A stretch of 64,000 nt of DNA. Source: Arenicola marina. Lineage: Eukaryota; Annelida; Polychaeta; Arenicolidae. The first letter of the stretch is position 1; each line of letters opens with the position of its first letter. The position numbers and the translations under genes are program-made. Below are positions 8,291 through 20,939 of this stretch, piece by piece. Location of the stretch: NCBI GenBank assembly GCA_964019135.1, contig OZ025265.1, positions 25,643,143 to 25,707,142 on the forward strand, in the 5' to 3' direction. The notes beneath the pieces were generated by a model, which made no database searches, had not been told where the DNA came from, and saw only the letters and a list, made by a program, of their open reading frames with translations.

Positions 8291-11200
8291 TTTACTGAAA
8301 GAGTCGTCCGGCCGATATAATTTAGACAGAATTATATCTATAGAATAGTTTGTTACCATATTTTGAGAATTCTATGTCAGCTACTGATGTAGTTGACTAC
8401 ATAGTAGCAGCACCCAGGTCCGCTTAGTTGCCACTGCTGACAGGGTACTTCGATCTAAGTACGATTGAGTCAAATTCGTTATATATTTAGCTGTAAACAG
8501 CGACCGAGTTAAGCAAATGCACATACAACTGTAGGATGTGTTCACACTTTAGCTTGTAATTGAAAGTACCTGGTGGATACTGTATAACGAGAGATCGTTT
8601 ACTGACTTACACATTGGTCAACGACAGCGGGATATACTGCTGTACACATAGGTCAATGTCAACGTGAGATATATCGCAGAATTGGTCAAATTGCGAAGCT
8701 AGTCTGCATGAGCAGCTCTTTTAAAATGTTCCTGCAGACCTTCAGTAGTTTACAGCACTATTTACAATGTTGCATTGCTATCATTAACTATACATGACGA
8801 CAGCAGGAAGTGTTGTAATTGTATGACATATGTTGTATTTTACTAACATAGCTTATTATTTGATCAGCTAACACGACATATGCAAGAGATAAACTAAAAT
8901 TTTATTTACATACATACATACATACGTAGATATACATGTACTTCATCATAAGCCTCAAATATTTTCATTCTTAACATTGCAGCATTTTCTGAATGGGCTA
9001 TTCCCCATTCTTCATGCATTCCAGAGGAGGCCACATCAGTGTGAATGGCATCTTATCTGACCTGTGACAGAAAGGAAAAAATAGAATGTAAAAACAGTTC
9101 ATTGTTTCTTCTTAACTATAGTATCAATCCACTCAAACAGTAGTTCTACTGAATTCTGATGTTAATATAATATGATGGAAACATTCTTATCAGAACTGTG
9201 ATCAGCACCAAATATATATATATAGGTATATACAATCTACTGCCAATATCATATAGAGCATTTAGATAAAGTGTGATCAACCCAGCATAATAGGGCAAAA
9301 TAAACGTTAAAAGTAGTGGATATTAAATTAAAATGTGCATCCCATCCCATCTGGATTCATCTCCTGGGATCCCTTTCCACCTGTTTCGATCAATATATAA
9401 TGGCTACCGGTAAGTAAGCAATAAATAGATTATTCATTATCTAATATAATAATATTCTAGCAAGATAAGACTAACAAAATACTATTGAAATACAAGCTTT
9501 ATTGCTACAAGTGATATTTATAGTTTAACCATACTATATACCTATCCTGGACATACTGTATACGTTGACGAGTCTGGGTTGTATATTACATGACCGCGTT
9601 ATGACCGCTTTGGTTCCTTAGACATTTGCTAGGTGGCACTTGATTTCGGAAGTGGTATTTTCATATTGGAATTTGTAGACCCTCTTGTTTTGTTGCCTTA
9701 GGTGGGAGGTTTAAACCGTCAGTTGGATTTTGACAGACGGGCTGGAAGGAATTTGCTGTATGCACACCTCTGGTCTTGTCTGTTGAAGTCCAGACCATTT
9801 AGATGTTATCTTTACTAGGCCTATTTATGATATGTCTTTGTTCTATTGACTAGATTATTCAATATGTTCATTGGTTAATTCGGTCAACAGTTCAGGGTTT
9901 CTTATCTTTACTTCATTCAATTCGGCATCCACCTCTTGACGGCCATCACCTGACCTCCGCCTGACTTGTCACCTGACATGAACTGTTGCCTGACAACATA
10001 TAACAACAACAACAGGTGAGTACAACATTAGTGTCCAACCGGTTTTTACCACATATTGTTAATATTACCACATCATTCAATGAAGATAACAATTACATTT
10101 GGATAACCAACCAGGCATTAAGCTTAACTCAAGGCACCAATTAAGGCACATTGGCTGATGGTAACATATAAATAATAAAGGTATAGAGATAAGGAGATCA
10201 TAATATATAGTCGGCGCGTTTAATATCTGCCGCCTCGCTTTCATAAATATTTTTGTCCGTGCACCATTTGCAGCCACGATTTATGCATTTATTTGCTCCA
10301 TTACATGAGACCCGTGTGATTTTAACTTACTTGAAAGTGTATCTTGTTTAATAACAGCAGAACACGATAGTCTCTAGCATAAAGTATAGCAGACGAATGT
10401 GTGTTCACAGCCGCCTTTTTATGGCGTCGTAAGGTGAAGGTCATATTACTGCGTTTTCGTTGGTTAAAAGAAGTAAGCCTACGGAAGAGTCTAATATCAG
10501 GCACTAGAAAAGGGGACAGAGCATTAGGTGCCCATGCACATTTTCTAGACTAGCAGTAATATTAGCGTCTCAAAGCAAAAGCAATTAAAAAAGGAATGAG
10601 TTTGTAGCTTCAATGTTCATTCAATTTTATATGAGAAGAAATTATAAACGCATCTAAGCTTAATTCATATTACGGCTTGACATTGACACAACCTAACCCC
10701 CCTGCCCAAAATGCCAGCAATACTATCGCCCACAGACATGACAGATGACAAGGTAAACAGAGCAACGGCCATAGCGAAACTTGTCTGCTTCGTTTGCGTG
10801 AAACTCATAATGTCGGCATCATGTGAATTCTTTTGACAACAGCACTGTGAGTACGCCAAATTCTGTTGGGTCTTTGGTTCAAGTTGACAAATATAAACTG
10901 ATTTTAAGCTTGTCAATGAAACATTTCGTGTCAAATTAGAAAACGAGGCAGCAAATAGTTTCCGTGCCGACTATAGTTTTGCTTCATAAATCACACCTTT
11001 TCGAAGGGATCCTTTCATATGCAACATAACTTGTTTTGTACTGGACACAATTATTAATCTAACACAGGTATTTAAATGGCTGTTGCATCTCGAATACTGT
11101 AGCAACTCATAGGCTGATATAAAAAATATATTATTATATACCCACTCTCTAGTGACTGTTCTTTGCAGTGAACAATATTGTGTTCTTCCTGGTGGAATAC

Positions 11201-11660
11201 CATTATCAGAATTAAGCCCTGGCAGGGAACTTTCATAAATTACTTACCTGGCAAAGTTTCATGTTTGAAATTATGCATGTAGATATCTGTAGAGAGACAT
11301 CTGTGTATATATATGGTCTGTAGCTGTTGACAGCTCAAGGCCTGGTTTACCATCTTCTTTTCTCAATTAATTCACATGCTGACCTCCACCGACACTCTCC
11401 TCCATGACCCATTGAACCGATATGTTTTCACTGTGCTTTCCAGCTGGATTTCAATAATAAAGCCAACTTTCAAACTTGTAAATTGTTATAGATTGGGCCT
11501 TAATTGACATCATGCAGTTAAAGTTGAACACAGTATCGACTTTACTGTCACAAATACTATGTAATAACAGTCCCAAATACCTATTTGAAAAACAAATGTA
11601 ACATGTGCAAGGATCTCATATTACGGTTAAACCTACCACCGCCTCATTTACATGCCCACG
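8291..11660. other. Intergenic stretch without recognised genes
   Basis: AT-rich. It includes a short ACAT microsatellite (8908-8925) and a CAACAACAACAG|GTGAGT donor-like site at about 10005-10018. No protein family was recognised in any frame. The only mid-sized open frame (10934-10665, minus) has no recognisable domain. Confidence 0.45.
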
Positions 11661-11669
11661 GAACACTGG

Positions 11670-11935
11670 CGCAGCCCTGGCCCACAAGCACAGTATATCA
11701 GTGGACGGGGTGCATGGGGGGTAGAGGAGGTAGGGGGCTCCTTACCAGACCTGCCTTTAGGCAGCCTGTCGGTCGTTAGCTAGCGTATACAAAATGTACG
11801 CTGGGGGCCCCCCGGGCCCCTTACACCCCCGCCTTCGCCCCCTACCCCCATCCACTGATCTACTGTCTGAGTCTGTGCTGAAGGCTGCGGCACGGCCCGG
11901 GCCCACGTTTCAGTACATTACTCGGGCAGCTGACA
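11670..11935. repeat. Imperfect inverted repeat, MITE-like
   Basis: ATCAGTGGACGGGGTGCATG at about 11698 is mirrored, as its reverse complement, by CCCCCATCCACTGATCTACT at about 11846-11865. Flanking C- and G-rich segments also roughly mirror each other. CAGTGG-type ends are common in hAT elements, but no 8-bp duplication is evident. Confidence 0.3.
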
Positions 11936-12089
11936 TAGAATCTCCAAAAAATTTCAACAGGGGCTACGATCTTACCAGTGGTTACGCCCCGTAGCGACGC
12001 TACCCGGGGCAGGGGTAGGGGGGCGAATGTTATCCAATGAGGGACTGCGCCTGAGTGAGGCGGCGGGCGGTGGTGGGCGTCTGAGTGCG

Positions 12090-12410
12090 ACTGGCTAGCC
12101 CAATCAGGGAGATCGTGACAAACAACCAGACTTGCTGTGATGGTCGAGGAAGGGCTATAAAGTCTCGTTCGCCAAGACTTCCGGTTTACTTATTTTTAGG
12201 ACAAAAAGACGAAGCACGTGTTCGAAACGAGTTTAGAATCTCTGCGCACACTGGTATCCTGACTATCGGTGACGTAGGCGTTACGGTGAGGTTACGCAAA
12301 GACAGAGACAGGAACCAGACTACCTGCGTAAGAGCCGGGCGCCGAGGGTTGGGTCCATTGCAAGAATATTTAAGAAATATGGCTGCGCAAAACGGATAGA
12401 CGACATATTT
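12090..12410 (+). promoter_or_regulatory. CpG-rich block with CCAAT and TATA-like boxes
   Basis: It contains TAGCCCAATCAGGGAG at 12097, GGGCTATAAAG at about 12152 and a CACGTG at about 12217. The CCAAT context resembles that of the THAP relic at 26815 (GCTAGCCAATCAGAGGGCG) and less closely 42880 (GACCAATCAGGAGGCG). It may be the promoter of another relic of that family rather than of a host gene. An open frame of about 104 codons from 12085 has no recognised domain. Confidence 0.3.
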
Positions 12411-13400
12411 TTTTTCATTTATTTGCGGCATCAGAATGACGAATATTTGTTACGACGGGAAAACACGGATGAGAAACTAATGTTTTTTTGCATTTCCTGC
12501 AAAAACGAGGCTTTATGACCACTTCTCGCCGGTGACAACGTTGGCGCAACGCTTCAAACTGAAAACTTACAAAGAATGCAGAAACTTATCGTGATCTATA
12601 AGTGATACAAAAACATCCAATGGTCTTATCAGAACTCTATTTTTAGCTTTGGAGTGTCTTGAAGACGGCTTTATCGCCTCTAAATCTTTTAACGTATACT
12701 TCTCATAGCCATGTTTAGTGAAATGGTACTCATAGGCTTTAGAATAAACCTGGAAAGAAATTAACTTGTAGCTGGCTATACTTTAACATGGAGCACGCGT
12801 GTTTGTTTGTCCCTAAAGCTGAAGTCTCGCGGCCCTATCGCGAGAACTGTATAGCCCTATAGACCGTTCCAGGGGAAATTCTGGCAGGCGCGTGATTCGG
12901 GTAACTTTAGCTCGCTCTGCGCCGCATAGCATGTAAAGGGCGAGTACTGACTTACAGCTGCATGACTTTGAACAGCATAGCATACGTTAACAGGATGTTT
13001 TCTAAAAACAAAAACCCACTTAGTACAGATAAATATATTGCGATGATATGGACTCTCTGTCACTGTTTGGCAATGCAAATTTCAGTGCACTAGAGTGGCT
13101 CGAGCCTTGTTGCCTTTGTTCGTTCTGTGAGTTACAAAGCCATAGAACCAATCTACCAGTGGCAAAAGAAACGTTGAAGCCGGGCACCTGAGCAAACTCT
13201 ATAGGCATGCATGTTAAACATATGCGAGAATCGGTTTTCTAACCCGTAACACGCACACTACTAGTGAACAATACAAGTAATTCGTTTGCCATATAGGTGT
13301 TGGTGTTTGAAGGTGGCAAACATGTTAGAATCAAATTATATTATGATTGCAACTCATTTAGTTCAATACCCGTTTAATAGTGTAAACGGTGTAAACAAGT
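12411..13400. other. No recognised feature
   Basis: Mixed composition, no domain-like open frames seen. Confidence 0.4.
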
Positions 13401-13408
13401 TATTTTAA

Positions 13409-13850
13409 CATAATAATAATAAGTTTATTGCACTAAAAGGCCTCAGGCCCACCGTACAAAATACATATATACAAACGCAATTGCTCTTCCTTGTCCCTGT
13501 ATAAACCAGATAAATTTAAATTGTTTCCTTTAATCTCCCTGCATAGTATATCAATTGACCCAGCTGATAAAATATTTTGTCATTTCTCGAATGTTATGTT
13601 AACATTTGGTATGGAATGCGACAGAGAAGGTAAAGAAAAGTGTGATATGCAATAAGATTTATAAAGGGGGTATAAGTGATATCTGAATTTATGACAGTAT
13701 CTTAACCATCTATACTATGTCGTAATTAAGTTATAGGGCGTATGCCCTAAATCCATACAGAGATTACATATTATTTCTGTATAGGTAGTCATCATAATGA
13801 ACTACGCTTAAGTCTTTCTCCTCTGATTTAACCCTACCTGGAAATATTCG
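13409..13850 (-). mobile_element. 3' end of a CR1/L2-type LINE
   Basis: On the minus strand the element ends in AGTGCAATAAACTTATTATT, a polyadenylation signal followed by an ATT-type microsatellite tail as used by L2/CR1-clade LINEs. Upstream, minus-strand frames read pieces such as AGSIDILCREIKGNNLNLSG and LYRDKEEQLRLYICILYGGP, interrupted by stops. Only the terminal ~440 bp is present. The clade is inferred from the tail type. Confidence 0.5.
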
Positions 13851-14331
13851 CAAAAAAAAAGTAATTTAAAACAAAATAGGCTCCTTGCTCAAAGAAAGGG
13901 TTGCCCCCCTGCCCTCAAATTCGTGCACATGCCATAATACTTCTGCTTCTGCAATTTTATTTCCACATGACGACGAATAAAAACATCAACATAATGTTAG
14001 TTAATACCTGTTGGACCATTACCTATGCATTGTGCTTACCAGAAGATGTATTGAACCAACCGGGCAGCGGGGGGGGGGGGGGGGGGCGTTATTGCTCCCG
14101 TGGCAGCAGGAGGAGAGGTATCTGGAACGGGTCAGCGGGGCGAGGCGATAAAATGAATGGATACACGGTTTCTTAACTGAAGAGAGAGAGGAGGCAGTTA
14201 GTGGGAGAGAGATCCGGGGGATTGTAAGAAGTGTAAGAAGGGGGATTGTCTTCTTGCTCCTCGTACATTCCATTTTGGGATTAGCAGGCACTTCACAAAT
14301 TTGCCCAAATATATACTTCATATATTCCATG
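13851..14331. other. No recognised feature apart from a G-run
   Basis: Includes a long G tract at about 14071-14088. No gene seen. Confidence 0.4.
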
Positions 14332-14713
14332 GGCGGATCCAGAGGTCCGGACCCCCCAACCTCCCGGTTGACCCTCCGGACCCCCCCCCAACCCCCCGCC
14401 TTTTTGACGAAGGATCGATGCCGTTTCTCAATGCAAAATTTAAGCCGTCTGAGGTCCGGACTCCCAACCCCCCGGTTGACCCCCCGGACCCCCCCACCCC
14501 CCCCCCCCCCCTTTTTGAGGAAGGATCGATGCCGTTTCTCAATGCAAAATTTAAGCCGTCTGAGGCGTGGACCCCCCCTTTTTGAGGAAGAACGCTATCT
14601 GAGGCGACGTGGACACCCCACCTCCCGGTCGTCCCAAAATTTGTGGATCCCCCGGTTGCAGTTTAGAAATTTAAAAGGGGGTTGTGGCCCTTTCAAATTA
14701 CTGGATACGCCCC
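14332..14713. mobile_element. hAT-type MITE with internal tandem duplication
   Basis: It begins GGGCGGATCCAGAGG and ends CTGGATACGCCCCTG, an imperfect terminal inverted repeat of the CAGGGGCGGATCCAG type. Inside, a roughly 118-bp segment that includes GGATCGATGCCGTTTCTCAA and AAATTTAAGCCGTCTGAGG is present twice in tandem. No transposase remains. Flanks are both AT-rich (TATATTC / TATTCATA), so the target duplication is not clear. Confidence 0.55.
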
Positions 14714-14944
14714 TGTATTCATATATTCTTGTCTGTCTGCCCATGGGGGTGGGCACTATTATATTGGTGGTGGGGGTAAAGGGGGGTGGGGGAGGCGGCG
14801 GCGGGCTCGGTGACCCGTATAGAGTGTATAGACATTAATGACGAAAAAGATCGAAATGATATGTTAAAACTTTACTTCAAAAACTAAGAACTTATAACTT
14901 GACAAGTTGACAGTTTGCGTCCATAGAGCAGGTCGCCGGGGGTA
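14714..14944. other. No recognised feature apart from a G-rich tract
   Basis: Unassigned, with G-rich low complexity at 14776-14802. Confidence 0.35.
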
Positions 14945-15090
14945 GGTCTGCATGGAGCGACGCTTTAGAGCGAATAAATGGAGAAAACGAGGGGTTTGGG
15001 AGGTGAAATACCCCTTCCAAACGGATATTGTAGGTGAAACATGGGGCTTCACCGCGGAACCCTCCCAAACCCAGAAATGTAAAAAGTTAA
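14945..15090. repeat. Dispersed repeat fragment shared with 43930-44025
   Basis: GAGCGACGCTTTAGAGCG, GGTTTGGGAGGTGAAA and the end CCTCCCAAACCCAGAAATGT parallel 43.9-44.0 kb (AGAGCGG, CCCCCCAAACCCAGCAATGT). It probably belongs to the same MITE complex as the neighbouring G/C-run elements. Confidence 0.45.
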
Positions 15091-15529
15091 ATGGTATCCC
15101 CTCAGTACATGTTTGTGCAGTGACGTCACGCCTTCGTCTTAAGTGCTCAGCCAACCGACTCAAATGGTTCAATTTTATATCGTAGTTTAGGTTGGTCTAT
15201 AGAATGATCGCCGCTCCCACCACATGCAACCAGGTGTTTTTTATTTAAGAATGCTCAGCATACATCGACCCCACCCAGTCGAAACTAGGACAGCGGCGCA
15301 TGAAATCAAATGTTAGTGTCTTAGGCATCCTGTGCACACATTGAAATTAAATTAGACTAAGGATCTTCCCGGGACAATCAAATATAGATAGATTAAACTG
15401 AAATGACCTACCCGAATGTGAGATATTGCCAAAATCCGATCGGAAGGTTTTTTTTTGATCGGCAACCCGCTCTGTAAACACACATTATCAGAGCCGCCCC
15501 CACTTGGTATATAATATCCGCTGAATAAG
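15091..15529. other. No recognised feature
   Basis: Mixed AT-rich sequence. No gene seen. Confidence 0.4.
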
Positions 15530-15610
15530 GTTATCTTTCTCACCATAAATGTCCTTTCTACAGGGCTATATTTTTATCACAAATATCCGCTCTCTTAGGC
15601 ATCCAGGCAT
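15530..15610. repeat. Inverted fragment of the AGAGCGGATATTTGTGAT repeat
   Basis: The reverse complement reads GAGAGCGGATATTTGTGATA and then AAAGGACATTTATGGTGAGA, matching the 36-bp tandem units at 43788-43905. Confidence 0.5.
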
Positions 15611-15665
15611 CCCCCCCCCCGTCCCCCTCCCCACCAGATTTGTATAATAGTGCCTCCCCCCGGGG

Positions 15666-15975
15666 ATTTCACATCGGCTGCCAAGCTATCTCGCGCTCAT
15701 GACAAACTAAGAATTCACTTCATTTGCCCAAGCCCTCTCACGCTCATGAAAGACAAGGCCTTCATATTGTTTGCAAAGCCATGTGACGGTCATTTCAGAC
15801 CGATCATTCTTATTCGTCTGCCAATCCCTCTCATGCTCATGACAAACAAAGCATTCACATCGTCTACCGTGCCCTCTCATGGCCATGACAAACAAAACAT
15901 TCACATCGTCTGTCATGCACACTCACGGTCATGACAAACCGAGCCTTCACATCGTCTGCCATACCTATCATTTTC
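15666..15975 (+). repeat. Degenerate minisatellite, unit about 46 bp
   Basis: Six to seven diverged copies of a unit whose best parts are CCCTCTCATGCTCATGACAA and CATTCACATCGTCTGCCATG. The last three copies (15820-15975) are the most alike. Confidence 0.75.
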
Positions 15976-16102
15976 ATACAGGTATATTTATAGGGTTATT
16001 ACAGATCAAACTTAATCTATGGGGGCTATACCTGTCGGTGGGGAGAGGGGCATCTTCGGATTGACTAGGGAGTGGAGGGGCACCAAGGCCCGGGGTGCCC
16101 AC

Positions 16103-16325
16103 CATCACTTAAGGCCGTCAAGTCCTGCTGATACGAAGGCATCCATATCGATGCTAACAGCATTCATGTCGCGTTTGCAAACGTCAATGAACATCAGCTT
16201 TGGTTGTCCAGTTGACCTTTTGTCGGTGGCAACTCGCCATTGAGAATATTATTTGAAATGCGTTCACCTTGCATATGAGGAACGTGCCCAAACCAGCGAA
16301 GATATGTCATGGCAAGAGCAAGAAT
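16103..16325 (-). mobile_element. Remnant of an RTE-like LINE C-terminal domain
   Basis: The minus strand gives TYLRWFGHVPHMQGERISNN then ILNGEL in one frame, and RSTGQPKLMFIDVCKRDMNA then VSIDMDAF in another. LRWxGHVxRM, GRPxLRxxDVCKRD and the IDxDxW-like end are hallmarks of the C-terminus of RTE-like endonuclease/RT LINEs found widely in animals. At least one frameshift separates the two parts. Old and inactive. Confidence 0.72.
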
Positions 16326-17856
16326 TCTTAGTAGGCTGTCTTTTTTTGCATATTTGCATTATTGAATATGCAAAAGATGCATTTGCGTGCATTTTGGACC
16401 ATGCTGAACCAGAAAAATCTCATATGGGCCCTACAAAGGACTCTCCAAAGCAAAATACATTATAAGTTCAGCCCATGAGACAACTAAACCTGTTGTTTAA
16501 TATTGGTTTAGTACATTAACCCTCGTAATAAGTGTGTTACTTGTGAACATGCAATTTGGGTAACGGAGTTGGGTATATATTCAGCCCCAATAACCGACGA
16601 ATGATGATTTTAGAGAATCAAGACTGTATTAAGCTCTTTGTATTCGCTTAAAAGGACTAAATCGTTGTCTTACTATTCAACTTTGTTTTGCCTGGTAGAT
16701 GTTTACGTCAACAAAGTGTTACCATACCAGCATTGTAATTATGCAATCTGCTGTTGATTGCTGATTAAATCGTGAAATATGGCAGAAGTAGCTAGGTTAT
16801 TGCCAAATATAACCCTATTACTACTGGCTACTTGCGAAACGAGATTTATTGTATCTTGTTATTAAGCCATATTTGTAATAAATGACAATTGATGTGGCGA
16901 GCACCAGAACATTTCAACCGTCATACTGTCAATGTCATAAGCTGTCACATTATGGCGTACACATTCTTTTGAATTACTAACATTATACATGAAATCAAGT
17001 CTGCTTATTACCGTGATTTGGGATGGGCGTCTTATTTCATTGATTGTGAACTGCCATGATTCTTATTTCGCGATGTGGGATTTAGGAATTTTATTTCAGG
17101 GATCCGAGTTGATATACCCATCTTACCTCCCTCTCTCTTTAGGAGTTTCTTACACCGTGCGTTCGACCAGTTTGCTTCAGAAAAAATGAGTTTTAAAAGC
17201 GACGACAATTTTGAATCGCATTTGTTCCCAAATGCTTATGCATTTAAGCCAGTGCTCGTGACGAAATCCGTGAAGGTAAATAGCACACCGACAACTGTGA
17301 GGCGGGCACCAGAGGCAGAGCCCGAACCAATGGTAGCCCAGAACCCCAGGCTGTGTGTTGGCTGCGACATAGCCTAGTAGCATTCTATAGTAAATTTTAG
17401 GTCTGGAACAACCCCCATTTCAGGGTTGTTTGACTTTGACCATGTGTAACTCTCATTGTCATATTGCTGTGGTAATAACAGTAACACACGTTAGTCCCGT
17501 TTCTATTAATTCCTGACAAGTAATGACTAATCACAAAAGTAAACTGTCTTGGATGGCAAAAATAATCCAGTCTGTCATAAGAAAATCACATGAAAACATG
17601 TGCATGTATTGACCCAATCAACTGGGTCCCTGAACCAATAACATGTGCATTGATCAACTTCCTGTAATAAAAAATGGTGGCATGTTGTTGTCCATCTTTG
17701 GGCCAGTGGGCAATTATGGCTGCTTCCTTTAAACTTCAGTACTTTTTCATAAGAAAGTACTGTTTACTTGATTATTCAACCAGAGCCATGAATGGGCGGC
17801 TAAGCCGATGGCGACGACGTAAAAAAGCGCGACATACTGCTGTAGTGTAGACACTG
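16326..17856. other. No recognised feature
   Basis: AT-rich sequence. An open frame at 17075-17377 (+) and its antisense have no recognisable domain. Confidence 0.4.
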
Positions 17857-18120
17857 TTACGTTGCAAAATGTCCGCCCGTTGAAAAATATCCGCCCGCAA
17901 ATTTCATTGCAAAAAGCCCACCCCCCATTTTCACCTCTAAAATCCACTCGGAATGGGTATTTTTCCCGGCAATTATGGTAAGCCGTTCGCCGATAAGCGA
18001 TTCCACGTTCTGATATGTGTCCATTTGTAAATGTACTTCGTGATGGCATTTACCGCAATAAATATAGCCATTTAACGAATCAAGGTGTCCGAATACATGC
18101 ATTAACGTTCCCATGCCATT
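17857..18120 (-). other. Unrecognised minus-strand open frame
   Basis: Eighty-five codons reading MGTLMHVFGHLDSLNGYIYC and GKCHHEVHLQMDTYQN, with a CX2C pair and histidines, then a C-terminal part (EVKMGGGLFAMKFAGGY) that looks like translated MITE sequence related to the GCGGATATTT repeats. The first half could be a small zinc-binding segment of an unknown gene or transposon. No function is assigned. Confidence 0.25.
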
Positions 18121-18429
18121 GCCTTGTTACGATTAAAAGGCTTGTAACATGATTATATGCGTATGTTTAATTCCACGACATAGGTTGCCTTTCTTGTGGA
18201 TTATCCTAATCATACAACGCACGAAATTGCACGTTAATAAGGAAAAAGATGTCAATAATAACAGTTCACTATTCTTATCACGAGCTCTGGCACGCTTTGC
18301 ATCCATTTGACATGCCAAAGTGGAGGTGGGACGCTCATATTTGAAAGCGTTTTTCTGGAATGAAACTAAAAAGCGAAAAGCCCCCGTATAGCACTCGAGG
18401 ATCATATAGACATCGTGGGAACATATAAT

Positions 18430-18600
18430 AGGGGGGAGGGCGAGGCGGGGGCGGGGGGGAGGGGGGGGGGGGCGGGAGTCGTGTTCCCAAATAACAAAAA
18501 TCGAATTGAAGGGGCGGATGCATAATATAAATTGACGATTTCACAATTCATGATTATCGTGATAATTCATGACCCTCCCCCCTTCCCCATTATACCATAA
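18430..18600 (+). repeat. Fragment of dispersed repeat G
   Basis: Downstream of a G-rich tract, GTCGTGTTCCCAAATAACAA and ATATAAATTGACGATTTCAC resemble the better copies at 23480-23745 and 32885-33150. Confidence 0.5.
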
Positions 18601-19555
18601 TCTATAATATGTTACTTACAGATGTGACTGATGCAGCATCACGCAGAAAAAGGAAAAAGGCACGTACATTAATTTTCGGCTAGCCTTTGCTTTAGAAACA
18701 GTAATAATAATAAACTAATTAGCCATGCATATGTATATATAGTACAATTATGTAATGAATATACTATTCATTGTGACAAAATGGCAACTTAAGCTACAAT
18801 GCTAAAAACATATCTAAATCCTGAACGAGCTCCACCTGCCATCGAAATATATCACAAAAGTAACAAAGAAAAGTGTTGCATAAGATAACATATAACTAGT
18901 CATACACGCTGACATATTATATTGTATACTGCAAATTTTACTGTTTTAGCATTAAAGGAAAAAAAATAGTTAATCAATGTATACCAATATTTATCAGTAA
19001 AACGTATATAGAAATATGTAAAATAATTGATACAATTCAAATAAAATAAGCTTAACACTTGCAATTGTTGGCAGTGCTGCATGTTGTGATATGATACGGA
19101 CTATATGTAGCACATTCCATAACTTTAACTGGGGAAAAAACAAGTTTAGTAGTTTAAAAACATATTTATTTTTAGCCCAAAATATATATCTAACCCAATT
19201 CAAATAACATTAGATTCATATATGTTGGCATAATTGGTACTTTTACATATTGTGATATACACTACTGAATTTACATCCGATTATATAATTTAAATGTATT
19301 AAAACAAATTATATAATGTTGTTCTCACAAAAAACTAAAATTTTAATTAATTAGGGATATAGTTGTTTTGGTATAACTGTTAGTTTTACATGTTGTTCTA
19401 TAACATGCTGAATATGTCCAGCCACATAGCTTTATCAATAACAATAGATGAGGTACAGTTAAAAAATATATAGTTTGCTGTCAAATTGTCACTGAAAATC
19501 AAGGAAATGGGGTACGCTATCTGAAATATATAAATTGCCCTAACGTTTATATTTA
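18601..19555. other. AT-rich stretch, no recognised feature
   Basis: Strongly AT-rich with several ATAATA/TATATA simple stretches. No gene seen. Confidence 0.45.
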
Positions 19556-19865
19556 TTAGCATTTTTTAATGATTTTTCTAATGATATGTTCTGATATAGA
19601 CCTGTTACTTAGTAGTCTGGAGATACACAAACAGAGACAGGATTTCATTGACGTGAAATTCTTTTCTGGAGAGGCAATTCTTCCTACCTTGCTTGAAGAA
19701 AAATCAGTTTTCGTGGGGATTACAGCATCCTTGCGTTTACCATTTTGGATAAACTTAACAGTTCCTGAACTTTCACAACTCTTTTCTGGTAGCCATCTGG
19801 TAAGAAATTGTCGCTTCATACAGGGACCAAAGACTTCAACTAACGTTTGGAGCCACCGCTTTAGT
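19556..19865 (-). other. Unrecognised minus-strand open frame of about 100 codons
   Basis: The minus strand reads KLKRWLQTLVEVFGPCMKRQ and FLTRWLPEKSCESSG, then VKFIQNGKRKDAVIPTKTDF, ending near 19556. It is open for about 100 codons in an AT-rich setting and has a coding-like composition. I do not recognise a family. It could be an exon of an unknown gene or a transposon fragment. The plus strand is also open here, which lowers confidence. Confidence 0.25.
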
Positions 19866-20056
19866 TTAGAAGCCGAGCATTGCCATTGGCAATGTAACCG
19901 ATAGAAATATTTCGACCAAGCCTTGTGTTAGAAATGTCCACCGATGTGTTGTAAGATTAATATTTAATAGTTCCACCTGCCAACATGAAGGTTTTCGGCA
20001 TCGATTTGAATTCTTAGGCGGATCTAGCATCCCAAAGGAGGGGAAGGGCACGTGTC

Positions 20057-20362
20057 GTGCAAGAGGGAATGGCCCACCACGACGAGTTCTGGTTTCAGAA
20101 ACTGGATCTGAAATGCCAATCTAGGCATCCAGTGAGTATAAACTTAGACCTAACGACAGATCATCGATGCGACAACTGCGGTAAGCTCTGTCGGTCACAG
20201 ATAGGCTTATTTAGGCATAAGCGCAAACGCCGCGAAACAAATCTTACTACTTCAACCAAAAAAAAAGCTGCAAATCCATCGTCTTTCGCAGATTTGCAGA
20301 TGCCAACCAACCAACAATGCACATGCGAACGCCACGCCAAAACAAAGTGTGTTATTCTGTGA
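20057..20362 (+). mobile_element. C-terminal tail of an RTE-like LINE with C2H2-like finger
   Basis: The frame reads FQKLDLKCQSRHPVSIN then HRCDNCGKLCRSQIGLFRHK. The CxxCGKxCRSxIGLFxH wording is the C2H2-like finger that closes many animal LINE polyproteins of the type also seen at 16103-16325. It ends with a stop at 20360-20362. Only the tail is visible, and the final His/Cys ligand of the finger is degenerate. Confidence 0.62.
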
Positions 20363-20634
20363 GACACATTGTGAAATTGATCAAAACGAGTTTTAGTTAC
20401 GAAACCCAAATAGCAGGCAGCACTTAGGACGTCACAATAAAGAAATATCAGATCGGTACTTGCCTTATACTTTGCTCACGTAAGCCGAAACCTATGTTGG
20501 TGGAGTTGTACACCGCGGCCAGGAATATGAAGCCTCGGTATGGGTAAGTAATTTTACAGAATTTGTATCCGGCTGATGTCACCAGGGCGTCAGTCAGTTC
20601 GTCAGTAAGCGATCACGACAAGAGGCAATTCCAC

Positions 20635-20840
20635 GGAAACTAGAGCCTTAGAGGTACTGCCTCAATGCCATTTCACACTCGCTCTCTAGGGCGGCGCTAA
20701 AAATGCGCCGCGCATTTCTACATTTTAGTGCCGGTGACCCAGCCTAAGCCTAATAACACACGGTATCAGGTAATGAAAAGAAATAGTTCACTCTCAATTA
20801 TAACTTTTTCAAAGTGGTACAAGATATATTTACTGCATTC
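20635..20840 (+). repeat. Dispersed repeat D (inverted copy at 51668-51870)
   Basis: Shared blocks include ATTTCACACTCGCTC, GCGCATTT, AACACACGGTATCAGGT, GATGAAAAGAAA-like sequence and ATTATAACTTTTTC then GGTACAAGAT. The second copy is the reverse complement. Confidence 0.75.
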
Positions 20841-20939
20841 AATACCCGGGGCTGGTTATTTTATGTTTGATTCTTAACAATTATAATGTTGTAAGACATT
20901 GCAGTTGATTTGGCCGTTTATCAAAAATCTTGACACATG

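Noticed and set aside
10665-10934. 89-codon minus-strand frame with a hydrophobic stretch, possible signal peptide protein
   Set aside because: No splice context, promoter or recognisable domain; length is within chance for this region.
12085-12399. 104-codon plus-strand gene behind a TATA-like box
   Set aside because: Arginine-rich translation of a CpG-rich stretch without a domain; better explained as a relic promoter region.
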